DNA of 14,477 bases from Acidobacteriota bacterium (GTDB lineage: Bacteria > Acidobacteriota > UBA6911 > RPQK01 > DATIPO01): positions 1 to 14,477 of the forward strand of contig JANQFM010000453.1 of the NCBI GenBank assembly GCA_028277865.1, in the 5' to 3' direction. Below, one piece after another: positions 1 through 7,996 of this stretch. A program made the translations under genes and the position numbers. Within the stretch, counting starts at the first letter, position 1, and the number at the start of each line of letters is the position of its first letter. A model generated the notes under the pieces. The model had not been told where the DNA came from, did no database searches, and saw only the letters and a program-made list of their open reading frames with translations.

Positions 1-45
1 GAATCTCACTTGCCTCAGAGGCGCTGCCAGGGCATCCTAGCCGGG

Positions 46-1818
46 ATGAAAAGCCTGCAATCCATTGAAGAAGAATTGCTGAAGCTGGTGGACGTCAGCC
101 ATGGCTGGAAGCTGTTGGAGCGTTTCAACGGGCTGATTCGCGAGTCGGGCACCCCGGATGAGCGGGAAGCAGCCACCTATATCGCCCAACGGCTGCAGGA
201 AATGGGCATCCCCGTCACCCTGCACGAGCCGGAACTGCTCCTCAGCCTGCCCCGTGACGCCCAAGTCGAGGTCGCCTGGCCCCAGGGAAGCTGGAAGCTG
301 GGCGCCAAGACGGCCTCTTTTTCCTTTTCCACCGGCAATCCGGGACGCACGGCCCAATTGGTGCATGTGCCCGCTCAGCAATGCCGGGCCATCACCGACC
401 TGTTCGATCACCATTTTTCTTCGCTGGACCTGGATGTGCGGGGCAAGGCGGTGCTGACTGAAGGCTTCGCCATGCCCACCACGGTACGCATGCTGGAGAA
501 GATGGGGGCCGCAGCCCAGATCTTCATCCACCCGGGAGAGAACATCCACGAGGGCATATGCACCACCATCTGGGGGACTCCCACCCCTTCCAATATCCAT
601 CGAAAGCCCTCTGTGCCCGTCGCCTGCATCAACCGTCCCGACGGGGACCGGCTGCTGGAACTGCTGCAAGAGCACACCCTGCAGGCCACTGTCAGCACCC
701 GATTGGAGGAGGGCTGGATGAAGTGCCTGCTGCCCGAGGTGCACATCCAGGGACGAGACGAGCCGGAGCAGTTCTTGCTCGTTCACGGCCACTACGACAG
801 CTGGCACGAGGGCATCGGGGACAACGCCACCGGCAACGCAACCCTTTTGGAACTGGCGCGGATCTTCCACAAGTCCAGGCGCCTCTTGCGCCGCAGCCTG
901 CGCATCGCCTGGTGGCCGGGGCACTCGACGGGGCGCTACGCCGGCTCCACTTGGTACGCCGACCGCTTCGCTATGCAGTTGCGCAAGCACTGCATCGGGC
1001 AGGTCAACGTCGACTCGCCGGGCTGCCGCCATGCCAGCGACTTCGAAGAGGTGATGTGGATGCTGGAATGCGACGACTTGTGCCGCCAGGCGATCAGCGA
1101 CCGTACAGGCAAGCAAAGCCGTCGCCTGCGCCCCCTGCGGGCCGGCGACTACTCCTTCAACCAGATCGGCCTGTCGTCGTTTTTTATGCTGCTTTCAAAC
1201 CGCCCCAAGCAGCAGCGGGACGAACTGGGCTTTTATCCGGTGGGAGGCTGCGGCGGCGACATCGCCTGGCACACCGAGGACGACACCCTTCAAATCGCCG
1301 ACCGGGACGTGCTCTTGCAGGATCTGGGTGTTTACGTGACCGCCCTCAACCGGGTGCTCAATGCCGAGGTCCTGCCCTACGACTTCCGGCCCGTTGTGCA
1401 GGAGTTGAGGGAGGGTCTGCAAGCCGGCTGCCAGGCCAACGGTGACACTTTTCCCCTCGATCCGGTTTTCGATGAGCTGGACGGCCTGGAAAAGGAAGTG
1501 CACGGATTCCAGTGCTTTGCTGCAACGCCGCAGGGTACGGGGCGAGCCAGTGAAGTCAATCGCCTGCTGATTGAACTGGCGCGACGGCTGGTGCCGGTCA
1601 ACTACGCCCGAGGGGAGCGCTTCGACCACGATCCGGCCCAATCGTTGGGGACTGTCCCTAAGCTGGGGAAGCTCGGGCACCTGGCCCGGCTGGCCAAGGG
1701 TTCGGACGAGTGGAGGCTTCAGGAAGCCGAGCTGATCCGGCAGCGAAACAAGGTGGCCAATACTTTCTACGAGACGGCGGCGATGCTGCGCACGGCGCGG
1801 CAGTTGATGGGGTACTGA
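46..1818 (+). CDS. M28-family metallopeptidase-like protein with PA domain
   Basis: This 590-residue protein has the layout of an M28 (aminopeptidase Y/IAP-like) zinc peptidase with a protease-associated (PA) insertion at about residues 130-200. Four of the usual metal-binding positions are visible: H249 in GHYDSW, D259 in GDNATG, D323 in NVDSPG and H409 in WHTEDDT. The segment that normally carries the catalytic Glu and a zinc-ligand Glu (WxAEExGxxGS) reads WWPGHSTGRYAGS, so His293-Ser294 replace Glu-Glu. There is no signal peptide, so a cytoplasmic location is likely. ATG 46 was chosen because the conserved N-terminal helix begins there; a TTG at position 10 is in frame and no stop lies upstream within the window, so a longer form is possible. 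The next gene begins 3 bases after the stop. Membership of the fold is clear. Peptidase activity and substrate are uncertain, and it could act on a non-peptide amide. Confidence 0.9.
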   Translation: MKSLQSIEEELLKLVDVSHGWKLLERFNGLIRESGTPDEREAATYIAQRLQEMGIPVTLHEPELLLSLPRDAQVEVAWPQGSWKLGAKTASFSFSTGNPGRTAQLVHVPAQQCRAITDLFDHHFSSLDLDVRGKAVLTEGFAMPTTVRMLEKMGAAAQIFIHPGENIHEGICTTIWGTPTPSNIHRKPSVPVACINRPDGDRLLELLQEHTLQATVSTRLEEGWMKCLLPEVHIQGRDEPEQFLLVHGHYDSWHEGIGDNATGNATLLELARIFHKSRRLLRRSLRIAWWPGHSTGRYAGSTWYADRFAMQLRKHCIGQVNVDSPGCRHASDFEEVMWMLECDDLCRQAISDRTGKQSRRLRPLRAGDYSFNQIGLSSFFMLLSNRPKQQRDELGFYPVGGCGGDIAWHTEDDTLQIADRDVLLQDLGVYVTALNRVLNAEVLPYDFRPVVQELREGLQAGCQANGDTFPLDPVFDELDGLEKEVHGFQCFAATPQGTGRASEVNRLLIELARRLVPVNYARGERFDHDPAQSLGTVPKLGKLGHLARLAKGSDEWRLQEAELIRQRNKVANTFYETAAMLRTARQLMGY

Positions 1819-1821
1819 GGC

Positions 1822-2547
1822 ATGGGGAGTATCACGCCAAGACGCCAAGTCGCAAAAAAGAATTCCGAACTTCGCGTCTTGGCGTCTTGGCGCGAAACCT
1901 CCCTCGGACTGGCTGCCTTTGCCGCATCGATTTCGCTGGCGGCGGCTGGCTCCGCGAACGTACTGATTGAGGCGCTCTCGTCCAGCGATTTCCAAGTCAC
2001 AGCCTCCTACAAAAACCTGCCAGCCCTGAAAATGGCCGCTTTTTCCGTCGCTGGAGAGGAGTTCCGGAGCATTGACGTCAGCAGCGCAGGCCGACCTGTC
2101 GGCTTTCAACTGCGTCAAGAAAAGCGCTACTTGGGATTGACCATCGATCCTCCCCAGGGCACGGATTCCGCGATTGATATCCGCTACCAAGTCAACAGCC
2201 CAGAAGGCCGTCTGCCCCTCTTCGTTCCCTTGCAGGAATTCGGCAGCAGTGCGCTGAGCCTGCAGCTGCAACTGGCCGACGGACTGCGGCTGGACGGCGA
2301 GAGTTTCCCCCGCTTCGACTCGGTGTCAGGCCGACTGCGTGCCGTCTTGGCCAACCATCCCAGCCAAATACACATCCCCCTAAACCGTGAGGGCGACAGC
2401 GCACGCTTGCTCACACCCAGCTTGGTCACCAACCTGGGTCTGATCGGGATGACGTTGCTTGTTGCAGGGTGCTGGGCCTGGGTGCGGAGGGTTTCACGCA
2501 GAGGCGCAGAGGCGCGGAGAGAGACAGAGGAGGGGGAGAAGAGTTGA
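1822..2547 (+). CDS. Secreted, C-terminally membrane-anchored protein of unknown function
   Basis: The 241-residue product is not recognised. A hydrophobic Ala/Leu-rich stretch at residues 29-45 ending in AAAGSA looks like a signal peptide. A beta-rich middle region follows, then a single transmembrane segment at about residues 202-221 and a basic cytoplasmic tail. That predicts an extracytoplasmic domain tethered to the membrane. The gene sits between a peptidase-like gene (3 bases upstream) and a sodium symporter (105 bases downstream), so it may be an accessory or binding protein for the transporter; this is inference. Residues 1-26 and 224-241 are encoded by octamer palindromes, so the original ends of the protein have probably been replaced. 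The start codon is therefore uncertain: an in-frame TTG at 1879 is an alternative, and the GAGG before ATG 1822 is too close to be a normal ribosome binding site. Confidence 0.7.
   Translation: MGSITPRRQVAKKNSELRVLASWRETSLGLAAFAASISLAAAGSANVLIEALSSSDFQVTASYKNLPALKMAAFSVAGEEFRSIDVSSAGRPVGFQLRQEKRYLGLTIDPPQGTDSAIDIRYQVNSPEGRLPLFVPLQEFGSSALSLQLQLADGLRLDGESFPRFDSVSGRLRAVLANHPSQIHIPLNREGDSARLLTPSLVTNLGLIGMTLLVAGCWAWVRRVSRRGAEARRETEEGEKS
1829..1898. repeat. Octamer palindrome, CGCCAAG type
   Basis: A 28-base left arm (1829-1856) and its near-exact inverted copy (1871-1898) are separated by 14 bases, with about four mismatches. Each arm is a tandem of CGCCAAGA-like octamers. It lies inside the annotated 5' end of the membrane-anchored protein gene and codes for its first 26 residues. 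Confidence 0.9.
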
Positions 2548-2647
2548 CAGGATGAACAGGATTTGCCGGCCTCCTCAGAATGACCTCTCTCGTTCTCTTT
2601 CCCCTCATCTGCCTCTCTGCGGCTCTGCGCCTCTGCGTGACGTGAAA
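2491..2647. repeat. Octamer palindrome, CGCAGAGG type
   Basis: The left arm at 2491-2525 begins TTTCACGCAGAGGCGCAGAG; the inverted right arm at 2611-2647 contains an extra GTCAC. About 85 bases lie between them and include the sequence TTGACAGGATGAACAGGATT (2544-2563), which looks like a second small repeat unit. The element encodes the tail of the upstream gene and forms the leader of the symporter gene. Confidence 0.88.
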
Positions 2648-2652
2648 TCCCC

Positions 2653-4131
2653 ATGAGCACTACCTTCCTCATCGTCATCCTCCTCTACTTCAGCGCCGTG
2701 CTGGGGATTGGCCTCTGGGGATACCGCAAGACCCGCACCGAGGTCGACTTCCTGGCCGCCGGACGCACCATCGGGCCCATCGTCGGCGGGGCAGTGCTGG
2801 CGGCCACTCAGATCAGTGCCGGAACCTTCGTCGGAACCCTGGGACGCCACTACTCCACCGGCATTTCCTTTTTTTACATCTGGGCGGGAGTTTGGGCGGG
2901 ATGGATCGCATCGGCCCTCTGGGTGGCCCCCAAGCTGCGCCGCCTGGGCGCCCTGACCGTGCCCGACTACATCGCTGCCCGATTCGGCAGCGAGCAGGCC
3001 CGGGTGCTCTCGGCCCTGCTCATTATCGTCTCCTACACCATCTACCTGGTGGCCCAGTTCCAGGCCAGCGGAGAGATCGCCCGGGCTGTCTTCGGCGCAC
3101 CTCCCGTTGCAGGGATGATCCTGGTCATCGCCAGCACGTCGGTCTACACCTTGCTGGGAGGGGTACGCAGCAGCTCCTACATCGAGTTCGTCCAGACTCT
3201 GATCATGGTCTCGGGACTGCTGGTGGCGGTTCCGGTGCTCTTTTACTACACGGGAGGGCCGGCGGCGGCCTGGAGCTTTCTGGAAAACCTGGATCCCCGC
3301 TTGACCGGTATGTACTACAGCTGGCGCGAACTGCTCTCATTCGGCCTGGCCTTCGCCCTTTCCATCTGCGCAGCGCCCTACGAGATCACCCGCTTTTACT
3401 CCATGCGCGACGAACGGACCGTGCGGCGGGCCATTTACGTCTCCATCTTTTTTCAGTTCGTCATCGGCAGCAGCGTCCTGATGCTGGGGATGCTGATGCG
3501 AGTCCTTTTTCCCGTCCTGGAATCGCCCGATCAGGCCAGCTCGATCCTGGCTTTCCGCGTGCTCTCGCCTTTGGCGGGAGCACTGTTGCTGGTGGCCATG
3601 GCTTCGGCCATCATGTCGACCTGCAACTCGATCCTGTTGGTCACCGGCGCCGGATTCGCCCACGACATCTACAAAAAGCTGCTTCGCCCGGCCTCCAGCC
3701 AAGCTCACCTGGTGCGGGTCAACCGCATTGGTATCGTCGTGCTCAGCCTCATCCCGGCCTATTTCGCCTTGCAGCGCTTGGGTGACGTGCAGTCCATTGT
3801 CATCGAGCAGGCCAAGCTGATCGCCAGCTTCTTTTTCGTCCCGGTGGTCATCGGAGTCAACTGGAAGCGAGGTACCGCCGCCGGCGCCATCAGCTCCATG
3901 GTGGGGGGCTTTTTGGCCTGCCTGGCCTGGAGTCTGGGCCTGGGAGAACGGCTGGGCCTGGGCGGCATCGACTCGGTGGAAGCGGGAGTGGCGGTCAGCC
4001 TGGTGCTCTTCGTGCTGGTCAGCTGGCTGACTCCGAGGGTGCCGGAGGAGAAACTGGAAGTCTTCTTTGTTTCGCGCAAAGACGCAAAGGGCGCAAAGCA
4101 AGGAAATTACAAGGAGGAGTACAGCGAGTAG
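2653..4131 (+). CDS. Sodium:solute symporter (SSS family)
   Basis: This 492-residue polytopic inner-membrane protein has SSS-family hallmarks. The N-terminal helix is followed by the FLAAGRTIGP loop. The family signature region reads YTLLGGVRSSSYIEFVQ at about residues 165-181. The MASAIMSTCNS segment at residues 316-326 contains Ser322 and Thr323, at the position of the conserved sodium-site hydroxyls. It should couple inward sodium flow to uptake of an organic solute; the sequence does not reveal the substrate. As the only transporter next to the carbamoyl-catabolism operon, it is the natural candidate for bringing in that operon's substrate. No convincing Shine-Dalgarno sequence precedes ATG 2653, and the leader is made of a palindromic repeat. 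From about residue 473 to the end (tail SRKDAKGAKQG...) the coding sequence is repeat-derived and not part of the normal family fold. The 3' end faces the convergent operon 55 bases away. Confidence 0.93.
   Translation: MSTTFLIVILLYFSAVLGIGLWGYRKTRTEVDFLAAGRTIGPIVGGAVLAATQISAGTFVGTLGRHYSTGISFFYIWAGVWAGWIASALWVAPKLRRLGALTVPDYIAARFGSEQARVLSALLIIVSYTIYLVAQFQASGEIARAVFGAPPVAGMILVIASTSVYTLLGGVRSSSYIEFVQTLIMVSGLLVAVPVLFYYTGGPAAAWSFLENLDPRLTGMYYSWRELLSFGLAFALSICAAPYEITRFYSMRDERTVRRAIYVSIFFQFVIGSSVLMLGMLMRVLFPVLESPDQASSILAFRVLSPLAGALLLVAMASAIMSTCNSILLVTGAGFAHDIYKKLLRPASSQAHLVRVNRIGIVVLSLIPAYFALQRLGDVQSIVIEQAKLIASFFFVPVVIGVNWKRGTAAGAISSMVGGFLACLAWSLGLGERLGLGGIDSVEAGVAVSLVLFVLVSWLTPRVPEEKLEVFFVSRKDAKGAKQGNYKEEYSE
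4070..4104. repeat. Single arm of octamer repeat, CGCAAAGA type
   Basis: Starting TTTCGCGCAAAGACGCAAAG, three octamers run in tandem at the 3' end of the symporter gene and encode its tail. No inverted partner lies nearby; the closest inverse copy is at 5666-5699, on the other side of the PLP enzyme gene. Confidence 0.8.
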
Positions 4132-4186
4132 CAGAGGGGTCTAGGTAGCCTTGGGTAAACCCTTCGCCCACTTGGAACACCCAGCA

Positions 4187-5665
4187 TTACGGGTCACCGT
4201 CGGCCGGTAACCCGGTCCGCTGGTTGAAGCTCTCGATGCGCGCGTTCAACTCCTTGGCGCAGCCTTGGATCCCGGTCCAATAGCCCGGGTCGTACCACTG
4301 CGCCTCCAGCTCCTGGCTGCTCTTGCCCTGCTGCTCGACCCAGGTGAAGTACTTCAGGTTGTGGACGGTGCGCCGCTCGTAGTAGGTCAGCTCCTTCATG
4401 TGGTCGATTGCGCACCCCATCAGGTAGCGGTGGTAGTCGACGGCTGCGCCGGTCCGGGTGTAGACGCCTGCCTGTTGGTGAAGCTCTTGCAGGCGGCTGG
4501 CATACATCTGCATCGAATCGGTGGCCACAGTCAAAAGCAGGTCATCGGCGCTCAGTTCGAAGTACTTGGCCAGCTTGATGCAGGCGAGGAGGTTGGCGAT
4601 GGAGGAGATCCCCAGCTGGTCAAGCGATGCCACCAACAGCTCCGACACTCCTTGTGAGGTTAAATAGTGGCGTCCCGCCCTGTCGTTGAAGAGCCTCATG
4701 ACGGCCAGGGCGGCAGCATCGTCGATGGCAATGACCAGATCGGTGTTGCGGACGTTGTGGATCCAGGGCACGTGCTTGTCTCCGATCCCCTCGATGCGGT
4801 GGGTGCCGAATCCGTTGTAGAGCAGCGTGGGGCACTGCAAGGCCTCGCAGGCGGCGATCTTGCTGGCCGGGAAGCGCTGCTTCAGAAAGTCGCCTGCCGC
4901 CAGCGTTCCGCCCGATCCGGTGGAGAGAACGGTGGCGAAGTAGCCCTGATTGTCGCCCAGCAGCTCTTCCAAGACCTCCAACAAGGCCGACCCGGTGACT
5001 TCGTAGTGCCATAGGTAGTTGCCCTGCTCTTCGAACTGGTTGAAGATGCTCAGATCCTGGCCGGATCGTCGCAGTTCCCGGCACTTTTCGAAAATCTCCT
5101 TGACGTTGCTTTCCGAACCCGGGGTCTTGATCACTTCCGCGGCCACCTGTGCCAGCCAATCAAAGCGTTCCCGGCTCATGCCCTCGGGCAGCACCGCGAT
5201 GGACTGGCAACCCAGCAGATGGGAGTCGTATGCGCCCCCCCGGCAATAGTTTCCCGTCGAGGGCCAGACGGCCTTTTGACGTGTGGGATCGAAACGGCCC
5301 GTCACCAGATGCGGCACCAGGCAACCGAAGGCGGCACCGACCTTGTGGGCGCCGGTGGGGAACCACTTGCCGACCAGGCAGACGATTCGGGCCGACACCC
5401 CCGTTAACTGAGAGGGGAATTCCAGAAAATTGACGCCGCCGAATCCGCCACCCCGCTCCAGCGGCTGATTGTGCCAGCTGATGCGGAACAAGTTGAGCGG
5501 ATCGAGATCCCACAGCCCCACCTTGCTGAGCCTGGTCCGGATTCCCTGGGGGATCTTCATGGGATCCTTCTGCTGCTCCAGCGTGGGGACGAGGATCCCC
5601 TTCTGGCGCGCCCTTTCAACAGCCCGATCCAACACCTCCTGATCGTGAATCGTCAAATCGATCAT
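4187..5665 (-). CDS. Large fold-type-II PLP-dependent enzyme, substrate unknown
   Basis: The 492-residue product belongs to the tryptophan synthase beta / cysteine synthase superfamily. Lys108 in TGAHKVGAAFG is the likely Schiff-base lysine. STGNYCRGG (about 136-144) matches the Asn-containing loop facing the cofactor ring, and STGSGGT (248-254) is the glycine-rich phosphate cup. Such enzymes catalyse beta- or gamma-elimination or replacement on amino acids. The protein is longer than a typical O-acetylserine sulfhydrylase (about 310 residues), with an N-terminal extension of about 80 residues and a C-terminal region past residue 380 that I cannot assign. It is the last gene of the operon and overlaps the preceding PLP gene by 50 bases, which suggests coupled translation. 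Two AAAGG motifs just upstream lie inside a repeat and may act as its ribosome binding site. It does not resemble YgeX, which usually accompanies YgeW and YgeY. An ammonia-releasing lyase on the decarbamoylated product is my inference. Confidence 0.9.
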   Translation of the reverse strand: MIDLTIHDQEVLDRAVERARQKGILVPTLEQQKDPMKIPQGIRTRLSKVGLWDLDPLNLFRISWHNQPLERGGGFGGVNFLEFPSQLTGVSARIVCLVGKWFPTGAHKVGAAFGCLVPHLVTGRFDPTRQKAVWPSTGNYCRGGAYDSHLLGCQSIAVLPEGMSRERFDWLAQVAAEVIKTPGSESNVKEIFEKCRELRRSGQDLSIFNQFEEQGNYLWHYEVTGSALLEVLEELLGDNQGYFATVLSTGSGGTLAAGDFLKQRFPASKIAACEALQCPTLLYNGFGTHRIEGIGDKHVPWIHNVRNTDLVIAIDDAAALAVMRLFNDRAGRHYLTSQGVSELLVASLDQLGISSIANLLACIKLAKYFELSADDLLLTVATDSMQMYASRLQELHQQAGVYTRTGAAVDYHRYLMGCAIDHMKELTYYERRTVHNLKYFTWVEQQGKSSQELEAQWYDPGYWTGIQGCAKELNARIESFNQRTGLPADGDP

Positions 5666-6944
5666 TTGCCTTTGCGTCCTTTGCGTCGTTGCGCGAAACC
5701 ACCCGCCTCACACTCTCGATGCCGGCTTCCACCCGATGAGCCTTGCCCCCCGCTGCCTCGACGGCCCGCATCGCACTGGGGATGTCCTTGAGCCCGTTGC
5801 CGGTGTTGACCACCACGATCCGCTCTTTCTTGCCGACCAGGCCCAGCTCGAGAGCCTTGCCCAATCCAGCGAAGGCCGCCGCCCCGGCCGGCTCGGCGAA
5901 GACCCCGCTGCAGCGCGCCAAATCCGGAATGGCTTGCAGGATCCGCTCATCGCTGACCCGGATGAAGGCACCCCCGCTTTGGCGAACCGCCGCCATGGCC
6001 TTGATTCGGTCGCGGGGCAGCCCCACGCTGATGCTGTCGGCCACCGTGCGGGCCACCAGCGGGGGTTTGGCCAGCACGTCTTCGTTATTCTCCCAGGCCT
6101 GGACCAGGAAGTCGCTTCCCGAGGCCTGCACGCCGATCAGCCGAGGAATCTGCTGAATCCAGCCCAGCGCCTTCAAATCCCGAAAGCCCTTGTGCAAGCC
6201 GCCGATGATGCAGCCGTCGCCTACGCTCACCAGCACGGCGTCGGGCGCCTGCCAGTTCAGTTGCTCGCAAATCTCATAGGCGGCGGTCTTTTTCCCTTCG
6301 CTCATGTAAGGATTGAAGCCTGTGCTGCGATTGTACCAACCGTACTCGGCAGCGGCCTGCAGGCACAGATCGAAGGCTTGGTCATAACTCCCTTCGACGA
6401 GCAGGACCGTCGAGCCATAGACCAATAGCTGGGTGATCTTGGCCTGGGGCGCCGATTGGGGGACGAAGATCAGGTTGGCTCGCTGAAGGCTGGCGCAAAT
6501 GCCCGACAGGGCCGCAGCCGCATTGCCGCTGCTGGCCGTGGCGATGATTTCCGCGCCTAGTTCTCCTGCCTTGACGACGGCCAGCGCACTGGCCCGGTCC
6601 TTGAACGAAGCCGTGGGCTGGCGCCCGTCGTCCTTGAGGAATACGTTTCGCAGCCCCATCCGATCCTGCAGGGAGGTCAGGGGCTGCAAGGGGGTCCAGC
6701 CCACCTGCAATGGAGGCAGCGGCGAATCGGGGTCCATGGGCATCAGGTGCTTGTAGCGCCACATGCTTCTGTCCATATTGCTGCCCAGCCCGCCGCTGCG
6801 GTTGACGCGATGGCGGATCCGCTCGTAGTCGTAGGCAACCTCAAGGATGCCTTGGTTGCCGTGGCGGGGACAGACGTAGTCCACCTCGCCGGGAGGATAT
6901 TTGCGGCCGCAGATGAGGCATTCGAGATGAGTGACATGTTTCAT
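5616..6944 (-). CDS. Threonine-synthase-like PLP enzyme with N-terminal zinc ribbon
   Basis: This 442-residue fold-type-II PLP enzyme starts with a short zinc ribbon (Cys9, Cys12, Cys25, His28). Lys115 in TASFKDR is the PLP lysine, SSGNAA (about 138-143) is the cofactor-ring loop and VGDGCIIGG (about 240) is the phosphate-binding loop. TASFKDR is characteristic of the threonine synthase group. However, this family also includes cysteate synthase and other lyases, and the operon lacks homoserine-pathway genes. A catabolic amino-acid lyase or replacement reaction is therefore as likely as threonine synthesis. ATG 6944 is the start because its first bases form an ATGA overlap with the stop of the carbamate kinase gene and the zinc ribbon begins within nine residues. 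From about residue 416 the protein runs into an octamer repeat (tail SRNDAKDAKANDR...), and its stop lies inside the next gene. Confidence 0.9.
   Translation of the reverse strand: MKHVTHLECLICGRKYPPGEVDYVCPRHGNQGILEVAYDYERIRHRVNRSGGLGSNMDRSMWRYKHLMPMDPDSPLPPLQVGWTPLQPLTSLQDRMGLRNVFLKDDGRQPTASFKDRASALAVVKAGELGAEIIATASSGNAAAALSGICASLQRANLIFVPQSAPQAKITQLLVYGSTVLLVEGSYDQAFDLCLQAAAEYGWYNRSTGFNPYMSEGKKTAAYEICEQLNWQAPDAVLVSVGDGCIIGGLHKGFRDLKALGWIQQIPRLIGVQASGSDFLVQAWENNEDVLAKPPLVARTVADSISVGLPRDRIKAMAAVRQSGGAFIRVSDERILQAIPDLARCSGVFAEPAGAAAFAGLGKALELGLVGKKERIVVVNTGNGLKDIPSAMRAVEAAGGKAHRVEAGIESVRRVVSRNDAKDAKANDRFDDSRSGGVGSGC
5666..5699. repeat. Single arm of octamer repeat, CGCAAAGG type, inverted
   Basis: Read on the minus strand it is TTTCGCGCAACGACGCAAAG followed by further octamer sequence, ending directly at the ATG of the 492-residue PLP enzyme. 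It encodes the tail of the threonine-synthase-like protein and supplies AAAGG motifs ahead of the next start codon. Confidence 0.8.
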
Positions 6945-7882
6945 GGCAGAAAATGGGTGCCTGTCTTGCCGCGCAGTGCCTGACGGGCCTGCTCCAGGCT
7001 GGTGATGATGGCCCGCTGCCCTCCCTTGGCCAAGTAGTTGACCACGGCCTGAATCTTGGGCCGCATGCTGCCTTCCCCAAAGTGGATCCCTTCTTGCAGG
7101 TGTTTTCGGGCTTCGTCCAGGTTCATCCGGGCGACCCACCTTTGAGTGGGCCGTCCCCAGTCGAGAGCGACTTTTTCGATGCTGGTGCAGATGAAGAGCA
7201 GATCGGCTTCCACCACCTGGGCCAGCAAGGCGGCGGTCAGATCCTTGTCGATGACGGCGGCCACTCCGTGCAGGATGCCATTTTCCTCCACCACCGGAAT
7301 GCCGCCTCCTCCGGCTGCGATGGTCACCACGCCACTGGAGAGCATCGAGCGGATTGCTTCGGCCTCCACAATCCTGAGGGGATCCGGGGATGGAACCACA
7401 CGCCGCCAGCCCCGCCCCGAGTCTTCAACGACTTGCCAGCCGTCCTTTTGGCGGCGGCGCAGCGCTTGCTCCCGGCTCAAGAATCCGCCAATGGCCTTGC
7501 TGGGACGGGAGAAAGCCGCATCGGTGGGGCTGACTTCGGTCTGGGTGATCAAAGTGGCCACCGTTTTGGCGATTCCCCTTTGGCGGAAGGTATTCTGCAG
7601 GTTTTGCTGCAGGGCATAGCCGATGGCGCCCTGAGCGTCGGCGTCGCAGACGTCCAGGGGAACCTGGTGCAGTTCGCGGGCGGCCAATTCGGAGCGGCGC
7701 AGGATGAAGCCCACCTGAGGTCCGTTGCCGTGGGTGATGGCCACCTCCCAACCATCCTCAATCATGTCTGCGATGTGGGCTGCCGCCTCACCTGCCGTCC
7801 GGTACTGGTCCTCGACCGACTGATGGGCGGAATCCTTGATCAGCGCATTTCCGCCCACTGCAAAAACGGCCTTGTTGCTCAT
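6941..7882 (-). CDS. arcC: Carbamate kinase
   Basis: Carbamate kinase catalyses the reversible reaction carbamoyl phosphate + ADP = carbamate + ATP; carbamate then falls apart to ammonia and CO2. The 313-residue product is full length for the family. It shows GGNAL near the N-terminus, HGNGPQVG at about residues 51-58, the AGGGGIPVV nucleotide-site loop, the following DKD segment and the C-terminal GEGSMRPK signature. It sits directly after a carbamoyltransferase gene and has an ATGA stop-start overlap with the downstream threonine-synthase-like gene. That placement points to catabolic ATP formation from carbamoyl phosphate rather than biosynthesis. No arginine deiminase gene is present, so this is not a standard arc operon. 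A GGAG lies about 9 bases before ATG 7882. The upstream gap to the carbamoyltransferase gene contains an octamer palindrome. Confidence 0.97.
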   Translation of the reverse strand: MSNKAVFAVGGNALIKDSAHQSVEDQYRTAGEAAAHIADMIEDGWEVAITHGNGPQVGFILRRSELAARELHQVPLDVCDADAQGAIGYALQQNLQNTFRQRGIAKTVATLITQTEVSPTDAAFSRPSKAIGGFLSREQALRRRQKDGWQVVEDSGRGWRRVVPSPDPLRIVEAEAIRSMLSSGVVTIAAGGGGIPVVEENGILHGVAAVIDKDLTAALLAQVVEADLLFICTSIEKVALDWGRPTQRWVARMNLDEARKHLQEGIHFGEGSMRPKIQAVVNYLAKGGQRAIITSLEQARQALRGKTGTHFLP

Positions 7883-7900
7883 TGGCAGCGGCTCCAGGAG

Positions 7901-7988
7901 GTTTCACGCAGAGACGCAGAGGCGCGGAGAGGAAGAAGAGAGGATCCATCTGCTAACTCCCTCTGCGTCTCTGCGCCTCTGCGTGAAC
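7901..7988. repeat. Octamer palindrome, CGCAGAGA type
   Basis: The left arm 7901-7932 (TTTCACGCAGAGACGCAGAG...) and inverted right arm 7960-7988 are separated by about 27 bases. It fills almost the whole gap between the carbamoyltransferase stop and the carbamate kinase start and could form a strong RNA hairpin within the operon transcript. Confidence 0.9.
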
Positions 7989-7996
7989 GCCCCTCC

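Noticed and set aside
37..1116. Long minus-strand open frame opposite the M28-like gene
   Set aside because: The plus-strand frame carries conserved metal-site motifs; the opposite translation is rich in Gly, Ala, Leu and Gln with no motif.
2548..2652. Small genes across 2548-2652 with repeat-coded peptides such as HAEAQRRGE
   Set aside because: These are translations of the palindromic repeat itself in various frames.
4132..4186. Possible terminator between the convergent genes
   Set aside because: Only a tiny GGGT/ACCC pairing is visible, with no useful loop or T run.
6945..7139. Upstream extension of the threonine-synthase-like frame into carbamate kinase
   Set aside because: The zinc ribbon begins just after ATG 6944, and the ATGA overlap with the carbamate kinase stop explains coupled translation.
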